DNA from: Allocoprococcus comes
GTDB taxonomy: Bacteria > Bacillota > Clostridia > Lachnospirales > Lachnospiraceae
DNA: 64,000 nucleotides
Reading direction: 5' to 3'
Assembly: GCF_013300725.1 (NCBI RefSeq)
Contig: NZ_JAAIMM010000006.1
Span: 62,001 to 126,000 of the forward strand
The position numbers and the translations under genes are program-made. The notes below the pieces were generated by a model that had not been told where the DNA came from, searched no databases, and saw nothing but the letters and a program-made list of their open reading frames with translations. Of this stretch, positions 54,103 to 62,945 are shown in pieces (the first letter of the stretch is position 1; the number at the start of each line of letters is the position of its first letter).

Positions 54103-54168
54103 AAAAAAAAGAGCCTGTACAGACCAATGTCATCTTAACTTAATGACATTGCTGTAAAGACTCTTTTT
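54103..54168 (-). terminator. Terminator after the membrane LuxR-type regulator
   Basis: AAAAAGAGCCT, TACAG and AATGTCAT pair with ATGACATT, CTGTA and AGACTCTTTTT around a small loop: a long helix of about 60 bases directly after the stop at 54172. Confidence 0.85.
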
Positions 54169-54171
54169 CGT

Positions 54172-55773
54172 TTACTCAGTTCTATTATATGTCAGCTTAT
54201 CTAACTGACCGCATTTTCGAAACAACTCAATATACAGCATTAATTCCTCTCTGACAGTTATTCCCAGTTTTCGATTCATATTTGTATTATGCTTTCTCGC
54301 TGTTCCAATACTGATATAAAGCAATGAAGCAATCTCCTGTATCGTATATCCATCAACATAATACTGAAGAACCATCCTCTCTGACGGAGTCAGAGTTTCC
54401 ACACGCAAAGCAAACGCCTTGAGCATTTCTTCTATATTCGGAGGAATGCCTCCATTTTCCAGTTTCTCCGTATTCTTTTTTTTCTGCATAAAATCAACCA
54501 GTGCATCCACTTCTGAAATGCCTGATAAGTTTTCGTCCGTCAGCGTATCCTCCTGCAGTGCTTTTAAACTCCGAAGAATCGGCTTCACAAAACGATGGGA
54601 CATACTGACAGAAACAACCAATAATAAAATCAGGAATAACAACGTACCGATGATCCAGTCCCTTCGATTGTCCGCTGTTAATTTTTCATAATTCGCTTCT
54701 GATATCAATGTCAGTACCGCAAGCGGCATCCCATTACAACTCTTCAATTCAAGCAGTTCATGCCTGCCTATATAATTCCCGAAAGCGGTAGAATATGTAT
54801 TATAATATTTTCCTTTCTTCACTGTCATCGTTCCTGATGGTGAAAGATACGTTTCTTTTGTATCTCCGAACATCGCCTTATCCAGATAGATGTTTCCTTT
54901 TTTGTCCACAGGAGCCAGTACTGTCACTATATTCCCACAGGAACCTTCCACCATAGGATAAGACAGTCTGAAATACAGATTACTCATCTCCATACCGCAC
55001 AAACCGCGTACTTTTCCGGTACTGTCTAAAACCGGGACATATAAAAGCTGCACATCCTCCCATGTATCACTCAGCTCCAGCCGGTCTGTCCACAGGCAAC
55101 TCTCTACCAGCCGGTTTCCATCAAACTGCATAATCTGTTCATAACCCGACAATGCGGACGTATCAAATTCTAAATTCCAACGGTTATGGAGCTGTACCTG
55201 CTCTGCTCTTGCAATATCAGCATTTCCCCTGAAAAAAACTACGTGCTGTTTGCTTGTATTTACTGCCTTTAAATCAGACAGGCGCAGGTAGATTCCCATG
55301 CGTGATGTATCTGCATATTCCGTCTTCGTATTTACCGTTGCATCCAATACAACAAAAACTCCACTGCAATATTTCACATCCAATGCAGATTTTAAGGAGG
55401 GATACAGCGCAGCCTCTAAATCCATGATCAGCTGAGGATTATCATTCAAATTTGAAAATGTCTTTCCATTGGCTGTCAGGCATTGGTTCAATTCTTTTGT
55501 AATATCTTCTGATAAAGAAATACTTCTCGCCATCATAATGTCGGTCTGCTCTGTCATCGCTGACAACGTATTCTTCTGCTGGGCAGACAACATTTCCCGC
55601 ACTTTAAAATCCATTCCCGGAAGGACTCCAATAATACTCAGTAACAGAACTGTCGCTAAAAAAAGTGTTAAAATCACCACGCACCAATAAACAATCAGTC
55701 TTTGCTGCATACGGACGCTTTGTCTCTTTATTCCTTTTATAATCTTTCGGAAATTTATTCTCTTTTCTCCCAT
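54172..55773 (-). CDS. Membrane-anchored LuxR-type transcription regulator with extracellular sensor
   Basis: 533 residues: basic N-terminus, TM helix about 26-48, a large extracytoplasmic domain of about 320 residues (CACHE-like: FVVLDATVNTKTEYADTSRMG, LLYVPVLDSTGKVRGLCGMEMS), TM helix about 373-393, linker, and a C-terminal LuxR HTH (LTPSERMVLQYYVDGYTIQEIASLL, SIGTARKHNTNMNRKLGI). No receiver or kinase domain. It follows the solute-binding gene by 35 bases. A one-component membrane transcription factor is unusual in Firmicutes. Confidence 0.85.
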   Translation of the reverse strand: MGEKRINFRKIIKGIKRQSVRMQQRLIVYWCVVILTLFLATVLLLSIIGVLPGMDFKVREMLSAQQKNTLSAMTEQTDIMMARSISLSEDITKELNQCLTANGKTFSNLNDNPQLIMDLEAALYPSLKSALDVKYCSGVFVVLDATVNTKTEYADTSRMGIYLRLSDLKAVNTSKQHVVFFRGNADIARAEQVQLHNRWNLEFDTSALSGYEQIMQFDGNRLVESCLWTDRLELSDTWEDVQLLYVPVLDSTGKVRGLCGMEMSNLYFRLSYPMVEGSCGNIVTVLAPVDKKGNIYLDKAMFGDTKETYLSPSGTMTVKKGKYYNTYSTAFGNYIGRHELLELKSCNGMPLAVLTLISEANYEKLTADNRRDWIIGTLLFLILLLVVSVSMSHRFVKPILRSLKALQEDTLTDENLSGISEVDALVDFMQKKKNTEKLENGGIPPNIEEMLKAFALRVETLTPSERMVLQYYVDGYTIQEIASLLYISIGTARKHNTNMNRKLGITVREELMLYIELFRKCGQLDKLTYNRTE

Positions 55774-55808
55774 ATGTCAGCCACCTCTTTTTGCCGATCC
55801 GGCAGACA

Positions 55809-57161
55809 TTATTGTGTGTATGCTGCTTTGAAATCCTCTAATGTCTCTGAAACAAGTTTATCCATATCTTCCGGATGTTCCAGCCACTCCAACCGCTTTA
55901 CTGACAAGGTTTGCCTGATAAGTTCTTCGAACTTTGTTTCCATATCCAGATAGGAATCCAATTTCGGAGCAGTATAAAATGTATAGTTCTCCTGCGTCTT
56001 TAAAAAAGCCTGATACAGGGATACATACATCGGATCACTTAACTTCTCGATCGCCTCCGGAAGATAAACATCGAAAGCCTCCTGTTTTACCGGCATATAT
56101 CCAAGACTGGTCACAAATTCTACATTCTTTTGGGCTTCTGTCAGCCATTTAAGAAACGTAATACAGGCCTTTTCTTTTTCCGGTGTAGATTTCACCGTAC
56201 AAATGCCGGCACCTCGCTGCATGACCATCGTTTCTCCCCTGGAAAATACAGGACATGGCATGGAAACAATCTCTACTTTTTCCGATGTGTTATCCGCATA
56301 CGTAACTTCGTCTGAATAATATAACACGCTGGCTGACGAAGCCACCGATACAATCGAATCTCCCGTTCGCAAAGGTTCCGTTGCATAACCGCTGCGAAGC
56401 CATACTCCTCCGGACAGTGCCGCTTTTGCATAAGGTTCCCATACTGTTTGAAATTCCGGTCCGAAAGCCAGATTTTCTCCCTTAAAGAAATTTTCACCCA
56501 GAGATTCTACACCTACCTGAAAATAGTTAAAATGATAATCATGAACGAAAAAATTCTTTCCATCATCAGGTATGTCCGGCGTCTGGTTATCTGTCCATGC
56601 AGCATATTGTTCTGCCATTGCGAAGAGTCCTTCCCATGTTTTTAAATCTTCCATCTTCGCTCCTGTTTCTTTCGCGAAACGATCAAATGCTGTTTTATTG
56701 ATAAACATAACTTCCGTTGATTTTGCCACCGGCAAAATGGAAAGTCTTTCATGAATGACACCTTCTTCCAAAAAGGCCGGAATAAATTCGTTCAGTTCTT
56801 CTTCTGTAAAATAATCATAATAATCTACAAGTTCCGTATCATCTGGCATCGCCAGAACTGTTTTAGGATAGGAAACAAACATATCCGGCAGTTTAGAAGC
56901 TCCCGGATCTCCAAATGCAGATGCCAGTACATTTTCATGTATCGTATTCGTATTTGTACCACTGCCAACCTGTACCCGGATATTTTCCTCTTTTCCAATC
57001 GTTTCATTAAATTCATCAATCAGATCATTTAATGGCGATTCTGTCTGTCCGCCATATACATGCCATAATGTAACGGTTACCGGATCTTCGTTTTTCTTCT
57101 GCCCACATCCTGTAAAAACTATGACCGCAATCATTACCGGGAACAGGCAGATTTTTCTCAT
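55809..57161 (-). CDS. Family 1 extracellular solute-binding lipoprotein, orphan
   Basis: 450 residues from ATG 57161: signal peptide and lipobox (IAVIVFTGCGQKK), then VTVTLWHVYGGQTESPLNDLID, a maltose/oligosaccharide-type SBP_bac_1 fold (LPDMFVSYPKTVLAMPDD, GAGICTVKSTPEKEKACITFLKWL). No permease or ATPase gene is adjacent. Its position in front of a membrane regulator suggests it delivers a ligand to the sensor, not only to a transporter. Confidence 0.88.
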   Translation of the reverse strand: MRKICLFPVMIAVIVFTGCGQKKNEDPVTVTLWHVYGGQTESPLNDLIDEFNETIGKEENIRVQVGSGTNTNTIHENVLASAFGDPGASKLPDMFVSYPKTVLAMPDDTELVDYYDYFTEEELNEFIPAFLEEGVIHERLSILPVAKSTEVMFINKTAFDRFAKETGAKMEDLKTWEGLFAMAEQYAAWTDNQTPDIPDDGKNFFVHDYHFNYFQVGVESLGENFFKGENLAFGPEFQTVWEPYAKAALSGGVWLRSGYATEPLRTGDSIVSVASSASVLYYSDEVTYADNTSEKVEIVSMPCPVFSRGETMVMQRGAGICTVKSTPEKEKACITFLKWLTEAQKNVEFVTSLGYMPVKQEAFDVYLPEAIEKLSDPMYVSLYQAFLKTQENYTFYTAPKLDSYLDMETKFEELIRQTLSVKRLEWLEHPEDMDKLVSETLEDFKAAYTQ

Positions 57162-57323
57162 AATATATCTCATATTATTTTTCTCCCTTCCAGACAGTAT
57201 CTTAATAAACCATCTGACATCTCAGCAAAAACAAGTTCTTAGGATTAAGACACTTTTACACAGTATATGATAACGGTTTTCAGCGATTTAGACACTCCCC
57301 ATGTGGGTAGTAAAATACTATTT

Positions 57324-57946
57324 CTAAAATCCGTTTATAATCAGGTTTTTCTTTGTAACAGCTACCGCCAATTTCGTTTTGGAATCAAAATTCGTTTTCT
57401 GCAGCATATTCTTGATATGCCATTTTACAGTCTCCGGTGATATACCCAAACTTTCTGCAATTTTTTATACGATTCTCCTTCCACCACTAATCGCAGAACT
57501 GCTAATTCCCCAGGTGTAAAATCACAGCTTTTCGCTGTTCCGATCATCACAACCGGCGGAGCATCCGGATACACGCTCTCCCCTTTCATCGTGCGATCCA
57601 TAACCTCCAACAGTTCCTCTTTACCGGCATCTTTATACCAGAAGCTTTCTACTCCCGCTTTGCGCGCCCTGTCAATAAAACTGCACTCTACTAAAGAAGT
57701 CACGATAATTATTTTTATCTGAGGCATGGTCCTTTTAATCTTCTCTGCTGCCACAAGACCACTCTCATCATTCTCCGTACAGACATCCATCAAGACAAGT
57801 TCACACCTGCTCTGCCTGCATACAGTCTCTGCCATAGCTGCGTTTGTGATAGAAGCCGCCAGACAATATCTCCCACTGGACTGAATATAATTTTCCATAT
57901 CTTCCCGAGCCATACGTTGATCTTCCACGATTAGTACCCGTATCAT
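57324..57946 (-). pseudogene. NarL-type response regulator with a one-base frameshift
   Basis: Receiver domain RVLIVEDQRMAREDME, phospho-acceptor Asp in VLMDVCTEND, IIVTSLVE, YKDAGKEELLE; then FTPGELAVLRLVVEGESYKK. The frame then ends early (stop at 57425). With one more A in the A6 run (complement 57461-57466) it would continue IAESLGISPETVKWHIKNM and LQKTNFDSKTKLAVAVTKKN to a stop at 57324, a full LuxR/NarL HTH and 208 codons. It may be a true lesion, phase variation or a read error. Starts 4 bases inside the kinase end. Confidence 0.8.
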
Positions 57947-59223
57947 CTCCGCACCTCCTTTGGTATCTTAACGGTCATCGAAAATTTTGACTCCGCACAG
58001 ATTCTCAATGTACCTCCACATTGCTCCACCCTTTTTCGTATACCGGATAATCCTCCTCCTTCTTTGACATTCTTCTCCGTTTTTTGTCCATTATCTGTGA
58101 TTACCATAATCCACTCTTGTTCCCCACTACTACATTTTACATACAGTTCGCTTGCCCCTGCATGTCGGACACAGTTGGAAAGTGCCTCCAAAAGTATTAT
58201 ATCCATCAGTTCGGAAATATGAGATTCCCAGACTTTTTCTCCTGTATAAATGATTTTCACACCCAAAATCTCCGCTCTTTCCTGCACCTGCCTGTGCAGT
58301 TGTTCGCCTTCCACAGACTCGTTATCTTTATTCAGCAAATCCAATGTCTGCTTCCATTGCGAAAGGAAAACATCCCGGTCTGCTTCCGATTCGCGCAACA
58401 ACATCCGCTGTGCCGCCAGGACGCTATATCCCAGATTATCATGCACTCTCATTTTCATAGATAACATTTCTTCTTCTCTGGTCAGAGTTATTACATTTTT
58501 AGAAAGTTCTTTCATAGCCACAGACATTTCCTGAAGTTTCTGATTTTCCTCCTTCAACAACACTTTGTTCCGATATAATTCCGACACTTCAGAAGCAAGA
58601 AATTGAAAAAATCGATCTCCGGCTGTCGTAGCAATCTCTTTCTCTGAAAATTTCCACACGCTTCCATCCGCAAAGCAGTATACTTTCAGATCAACATCAT
58701 AAAATACATTCTCTTTCCGAGGATGTTCCAGTGCTTCCTTCAGTTCTGTAATATTCTGTATATCTCTTCCTGCCAGATCCTGACAAATTTGATACATTTT
58801 CCGATTCATCAGTTTAGGCATTCCGTTCCCATCAAAAAAAACAATTCCGCTCGGCAAATTGTCCAGACTTTCCTGAACTGCATTTTCCCTCAGGCAGTTC
58901 TTGCGGTACTTATGAATTCCAAAGATCTTCATTCCTACATATAAAAAACCACAAATTCCTATAACAATTAAAATCACATATGGTATTTTAAATAATATCA
59001 TGGAATCCTCTTCTCCATAAAACATCCGTTGCCGCGCACACAAGCCGGATGTTATAAGGAAGATAACTATAAGCAATGCACTGTCCTGCAGTAACATCTT
59101 TCTTTGTCTTTTTCCTGTTCCTTCATAAATAACCAGAATCATATACAGCAAAGTTAAAAAAATAAAAAAGCAAACAAGCGTAATCTGATACTCCTTCGAA
59201 CAGTTTTCAAATGTTTTTAGCAT
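57943..59223 (-). CDS. Sensor histidine kinase (NarX/DegS-like HATPase)
   Basis: 426 residues: TM helices about 14-34, 46-62, 80-102; a PAS-like segment (LDNLPSGIVFFDGNGMPKLMN); dimerisation helix with MRVHDNLGYSVLAAQRMLL (probable phospho-His in RVHD); HATPase with LEALSNCVRHAGASELYV (N box), ITDNGQ and GGGLSGIRKRVEQCGGTL (G box). Cognate of the response regulator that overlaps its stop. Its own start overlaps the 59217 gene by 7 bases. Confidence 0.88.
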   Translation of the reverse strand: MLKTFENCSKEYQITLVCFFIFLTLLYMILVIYEGTGKRQRKMLLQDSALLIVIFLITSGLCARQRMFYGEEDSMILFKIPYVILIVIGICGFLYVGMKIFGIHKYRKNCLRENAVQESLDNLPSGIVFFDGNGMPKLMNRKMYQICQDLAGRDIQNITELKEALEHPRKENVFYDVDLKVYCFADGSVWKFSEKEIATTAGDRFFQFLASEVSELYRNKVLLKEENQKLQEMSVAMKELSKNVITLTREEEMLSMKMRVHDNLGYSVLAAQRMLLRESEADRDVFLSQWKQTLDLLNKDNESVEGEQLHRQVQERAEILGVKIIYTGEKVWESHISELMDIILLEALSNCVRHAGASELYVKCSSGEQEWIMVITDNGQKTEKNVKEGGGLSGIRKRVEQCGGTLRICAESKFSMTVKIPKEVRR

Positions 59224-60887
59224 TTGCCGCTACCTCCTCCCAGAATCAGAGAAAGCAGACATGCTCCGTCAAAATCCTGCTCCGCATAAGCTCCATATCG
59301 TCCGGCAATTTCCCGCAGATCTGTTTTACATTCCACACTCATAGACATGTCGATCCGCTCCCCTCTGCGTTTCAGATTTACAGTAAATGCCGACAGATCT
59401 TCCAGAGATTCTTCAATGACCGCTTCAAAAAAATCATAAATCTGCATAGCATCTTCACTTCGTATTTCATCTAAAGCGCTGGAAAAACCTGCCTCAACAT
59501 GGTTCCATTCCAGATTCTTTATCGTTTCCCTGAAACATAACTCCAACTCTCTGATCGGAAATTTGACTGTCTGCTCCGCAATAAAAATAAGATTACTACG
59601 CCTTTTTATATAGGCTCCGATCACAACTATCTTCCCTAATATTTTTTTCCTTTCGTTCTCATCTTCTTCCATAGAATATGCTTCAATGAATTCCGTCAAA
59701 AGTGCACTCTGCCTTGCCGTCTGTTTCTGTATTTTATCATAAAGCTGGTTCTTCACAGAAAGTTTTTCTACTTCTCTTTTCGTTCTCAGATTTTCTTCCT
59801 CAATCAGATTCGCATCCTTTAATTCTTCCTTCCTGTCTTCAAGCTCTCTTACGATTTCCTGTAATTCCGACAGGTTTTCCTTCCACAACACATAGCCTCC
59901 CAAAATTGGTTTTCCCGACAGCCTGATCCCATTTTCTAACATGATCGGGCTTTGAACTACCTGTCTTACGATTTCCGGCGCAATACATTCCGAATCCTGA
60001 GATTGATAAATGCATTTTCCATTCTGATCTGTAATCTGTGCTGAAATTGTAGATGCTGCAAATAACTGTGCGTACCCTGTATTGGAAGGGATCAATCCGC
60101 ACTGGATGCAGCTTTCAATGATCAAAGCAAACAAAAGGCATAATGCAGCCGTCATATCGCTTGAAAATATTTTCCAAAAGGGCAAATTCAGATAATAGGC
60201 AATGCCATAGACAACCGCCATGCCATAAGCGCCAAAAGGCATCCAAAGCATTTTCTTGTTTTTAATTTTTCTGCACCTTAATAGAATAATCAGGAGTGCT
60301 GCCAGCAGACAACCTAGATCCCAGGCGACTATAGCGTAATACATTGCTCCATATCCATAGACTCCTACTTCATAGGAAGCTGCTTCCCCCAGTCTTCCCT
60401 CTGGGAAAGTAAAAACTAACTGGTGCAGATCATTCGTTAATACAATCCCTATCAGAAACAATGCCGGAAAAAACAGCAGACACCGTCTTTCCGGTAATTT
60501 ATAATTCTCCGGCTGCCGTATATAAAATGCCAGATAAAGACTGACCGTAGGGAGTAACAGCATAGGAATATAATAAAGATACCAGGCGTAGCGCAGTGCT
60601 GTCGGCATCTCATATGGTATTTCAAATTTACACATACGAACGAGCATCCAAAAAACCATCATCGCTGCAATCATTATTAAACAACGACGGGGTTCCTTTT
60701 GGATAATTCTCTTTTGAAAAGAAATCGCCCATACCAGATAAAGTCCTATATAAATAAAAGGCCTTAAAAGGTGACAAACAGATTGCAGATAAGGATTGGT
60801 GAAGGACACATAATGCAGCAGAACGGCCACACCTACGCATAGTGCCACACTTCCGATGTATACTGTAAACTTCTTTTTCTCTGACAC
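59217..60887 (-). CDS. Multi-TM kinase-like sensor without recognisable ATPase motifs
   Basis: 556 residues from GTG 60887 (AGGAG 8 bases upstream). N-terminal seven TM helices of the His-kinase N-terminal 7TM type (LFFPALFLIGIVLTNDLHQLVFTFP), a PAS-like part (QITDQNGKCIYQSQDSECIAPEI), a coiled coil (LSELQEIVRELEDRKEELKD), then a helical region. The C-terminal 100 residues have an HATPase-like layout but no N box (the site reads FEAVIEESLEDLSAFT) and no DxG or GxG. Likely a receptor working through the kinase after it. Confidence 0.75.
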   Translation of the reverse strand: MSEKKKFTVYIGSVALCVGVAVLLHYVSFTNPYLQSVCHLLRPFIYIGLYLVWAISFQKRIIQKEPRRCLIMIAAMMVFWMLVRMCKFEIPYEMPTALRYAWYLYYIPMLLLPTVSLYLAFYIRQPENYKLPERRCLLFFPALFLIGIVLTNDLHQLVFTFPEGRLGEAASYEVGVYGYGAMYYAIVAWDLGCLLAALLIILLRCRKIKNKKMLWMPFGAYGMAVVYGIAYYLNLPFWKIFSSDMTAALCLLFALIIESCIQCGLIPSNTGYAQLFAASTISAQITDQNGKCIYQSQDSECIAPEIVRQVVQSPIMLENGIRLSGKPILGGYVLWKENLSELQEIVRELEDRKEELKDANLIEEENLRTKREVEKLSVKNQLYDKIQKQTARQSALLTEFIEAYSMEEDENERKKILGKIVVIGAYIKRRSNLIFIAEQTVKFPIRELELCFRETIKNLEWNHVEAGFSSALDEIRSEDAMQIYDFFEAVIEESLEDLSAFTVNLKRRGERIDMSMSVECKTDLREIAGRYGAYAEQDFDGACLLSLILGGGSGKC

Positions 60888-61031
60888 GGTGCGTACTCCT
60901 TCCTGTTATATTTTGCACTATATCTTGTTTACAGTATATCACATTCTCCATTCCGAATTATATCTTTTATTTCTCTGGTGTATGAACAAAACCCGACTTT
61001 GCCATCACAGCTATATCTCCAACTCCATTTT

Positions 61032-61877
61032 TTAATGCAATGCTTTGGTTGGACAGACCTTTGTGCATTCGTAACAGAGTATACACTCCGTTCCTCTCTT
61101 TCGTTTGCGGGATTCCTTATTGACCTCCACATTCATTGGACAAACACGCAGACATTTCCCACAATGAACACATTTGCTTTCATCGCAGTGAACACGCAGG
61201 ATTGAAAAATAGCTCATTGGCTTGAAAAATACCGTAACCGGACACAGATACTTGCAGAATGCACGATTATCTTTGAATATAAAAGCCAATACAATGCCCA
61301 CAATGTAGTAAAGTGCGTTTCCTACAAGGAACATCCAAAACATGATTTCCTCCAGATTTGCGACATTCATCAAAAACAGTCCGGAAACCAACGTCAGGGA
61401 TAATGCAAACATCACATATCGCAGAACGCCTAGCTTTTCCTTTCGCGGTTTTTCCGGCTGTTTGTAAGGCAGAAAATCCAGCACCATAGCTGTCCAACAG
61501 GCATAGCCGCACCAGCCGCGCCCGAAAAACAGTGGACCGAATATCTTCGCGACTGCGTAGTGGATTGTTGCCGCCTCAAAAACGCCAAGAAACAGATAGT
61601 ACCAGAAACCCTCGATCTGCATATTTTCATGGGAGATCACACCGAGGTACAACAGCATATAACTTCCCACAGCCAGCTGCACGAAATGCCTGGCATAGCG
61701 TTTTCCTGCAGTAAAAAGTGCTGTTCCCAACGCAAGGCATCCTCCAATGTAGCTGAAATTCAACAGATAAAACAAGTTTCCTTTAGCCTTCCACAACGTG
61801 ATCGCCACTGTCTCAAATAACAAAAATAATAGAAGTGACGCTATATATTTGCGAAACACAGTATTCTTTCTCATCAT
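61032..61877 (-). CDS. NapH/NosR-like 4Fe-4S membrane protein
   Basis: 281 residues, five or six TM helices. GRGWCGYACWTAM and CKYLCPVTV in the membrane part are the CxxxCP-type motifs of NapH/NosR, and the C-terminus holds two ferredoxin sites, CDESKCVHCGKCLRVCP and CILCYECTKVCP. Such proteins pass electrons from membrane donors to redox or maturation systems. No partner oxidoreductase is near. Start overlaps the end of the 61813-62229 gene. Confidence 0.88.
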   Translation of the reverse strand: MMRKNTVFRKYIASLLLFLLFETVAITLWKAKGNLFYLLNFSYIGGCLALGTALFTAGKRYARHFVQLAVGSYMLLYLGVISHENMQIEGFWYYLFLGVFEAATIHYAVAKIFGPLFFGRGWCGYACWTAMVLDFLPYKQPEKPRKEKLGVLRYVMFALSLTLVSGLFLMNVANLEEIMFWMFLVGNALYYIVGIVLAFIFKDNRAFCKYLCPVTVFFKPMSYFSILRVHCDESKCVHCGKCLRVCPMNVEVNKESRKRKRGTECILCYECTKVCPTKALH

Positions 61878-62229
61878 AATTCCTATGCTCCTCTGATTTT
61901 TTATTTTTTCTCAGCACATCAATTGCAGGACCGACGCTAACACCCATCATAACCCCCAGACACATTCCAAGACCAATATCATCTATTAGAAGCCCAATAA
62001 CTATACCTAAGCTTAGTCCGATAGCAATCCAGTAAATATCATGTTCTTTTGCAGTAAGAGGTAAAATCTTATCTTCCCATATATCCTGTGCATTAGCTAA
62101 ATCAATAATCCTGTACTCATTGATTTCATACTGTCCTGGTAATGGAATATACTCTTCTATAAATGAATCTTCTATTTCTTCAATAAGTTCTGAATTATCT
62201 TCGCCATCATCTTCTAATTTAACCTTCAT
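61813..62229 (-). CDS. Small acidic membrane protein, unknown
   Basis: 138 residues: acidic N-terminus (EDDGEDNSELIEEIEDSFIEEY), then DLANAQDIWEDKILPLTAKEHD and two TM helices rich in Gly (WIAIGLSLGIVIGLLI, GLGMCLGVMMGVSV), a basic tail. Its 3' end overlaps the NapH-like start by 65 bases in another frame. No family recognised; the long overlap makes the last residues doubtful. Confidence 0.5.
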   Translation of the reverse strand: MKVKLEDDGEDNSELIEEIEDSFIEEYIPLPGQYEINEYRIIDLANAQDIWEDKILPLTAKEHDIYWIAIGLSLGIVIGLLIDDIGLGMCLGVMMGVSVGPAIDVLRKNKKSEEHRNYDEKEYCVSQIYSVTSIIFVI

Positions 62230-62274
62230 TTTCTATCATCCCGCTAATTTTCTATAATCTCCCAGTAGCCGCTC

Positions 62275-62364
62275 TTAGGCGATCCATGTCTTATAAGTAT
62301 GGATGATGTTTCGTTTTCCTTCTGTCATTTGTACACGATGTACAGGTTTCTTTTGTCTTGCCAT
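62275..62364 (-). mobile_element. 5' relic of an IS256-family transposase
   Basis: Reads MARQKKPVHRVQMTEGKRN, II, then diverges into HTYKTWIA and a stop. The first 21 residues match the start of IS256-type transposases of Lachnospiraceae; an AGGAGGG site precedes it. The rest of the element is gone, so this is a scar of deletion. Confidence 0.65.
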
Positions 62365-62510
62365 AATAAAAGGCCCTCCTAATGATATTTATTGTATCAT
62401 AGAAGAACCTTATAAACATTATTTTACAGAAAAAGTTTCATACTCTCATGGTTGTCAAAAAAGACACTGACCGCCTTACTGTAAAAATTTTTCCAAATTA
62501 GTGAAACCTC

Positions 62511-62652
62511 TTGAATTATTAGACATAAGATGATAATATCTAATTAAACAGAAAGCACCCACTCCAAAGGTGGATGCTCCGAGTTTAGGTTAATGAATGT
62601 CCTTAAGGACACCGCCTATCCTGTGGATCAGACAGGATAGGCATTTTTATTT
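62511..62652 (+). ncRNA. Putative antitoxin RNA unit of a type I toxin-antitoxin locus
   Basis: Promoter TTGAAT (62511-62516), 17 bases, TAATAT (62534-62539), then an RNA of about 105 nt to the terminator GCCTATCCTG/CAGGATAGGC (62614-62642) followed by ATTTTTATTTT. It is convergent with the toxin gene and overlaps its 3' untranslated end. On the opposite strand the hairpin GCATCCAC...GTGGGTGC (62555-62577) with TTTCTGTTT can end the toxin mRNA. Confidence 0.65.
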
Positions 62653-62763
62653 TCGCTTGTTTCTCTTATCGAGAAAGGCAAGCAACGCTACAATCAAGCT
62701 ACCAAAGGACATCAACAATGCTAATATCCCAATGAAAATCGAAATGATCTCATAAGCTGTCAT
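62647..62763 (-). CDS. Small hydrophobic toxin, holin-like toxin family (type I TA)
   Basis: 38 residues: MTAYEIISIFIGILALLMS then a second hydrophobic stretch and basic tail LDKRNKRK. One TM helix with a charged C-terminus is the pattern of membrane-damaging type I toxins such as the putative holin-like/TxpA group. GGGAGGTGG precedes the ATG. Too short for standard gene finding. The convergent RNA unit at 62511-62652 supports the TA reading. Confidence 0.82.
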   Translation of the reverse strand: MTAYEIISIFIGILALLMSFGSLIVALLAFLDKRNKRK

Positions 62764-62940
62764 CGGCGCCACCTCCCTTCCTATGTATTCCGGTTGCCCG
62801 GTATCATAAAACTCGGGAGGCTACCTCTACGCTCCGCTCCGGTCGGCGCTAAACAAGCGTTCCCCGGACGCTTAACGCCCTGTCATGGGTACTTTCCTTA
62901 GATAGTATCCTAACATAAGAACTAATGCCTCTGCAAGGGA
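62764..62940 (-). promoter_or_regulatory. Structured leader of the toxin mRNA
   Basis: About 170 bases with the hairpin GGCGTTAAGCG...CGCTTGTTTAGCGCC (minus strand) and GCGGAGCGTAGA (complement 62826-62837). A TACTAT box upstream (complement about 62899-62904) may be the -10. The module closely resembles the insert of repeat copy A. Confidence 0.45.
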
Positions 62941-62945
62941 AAAAA

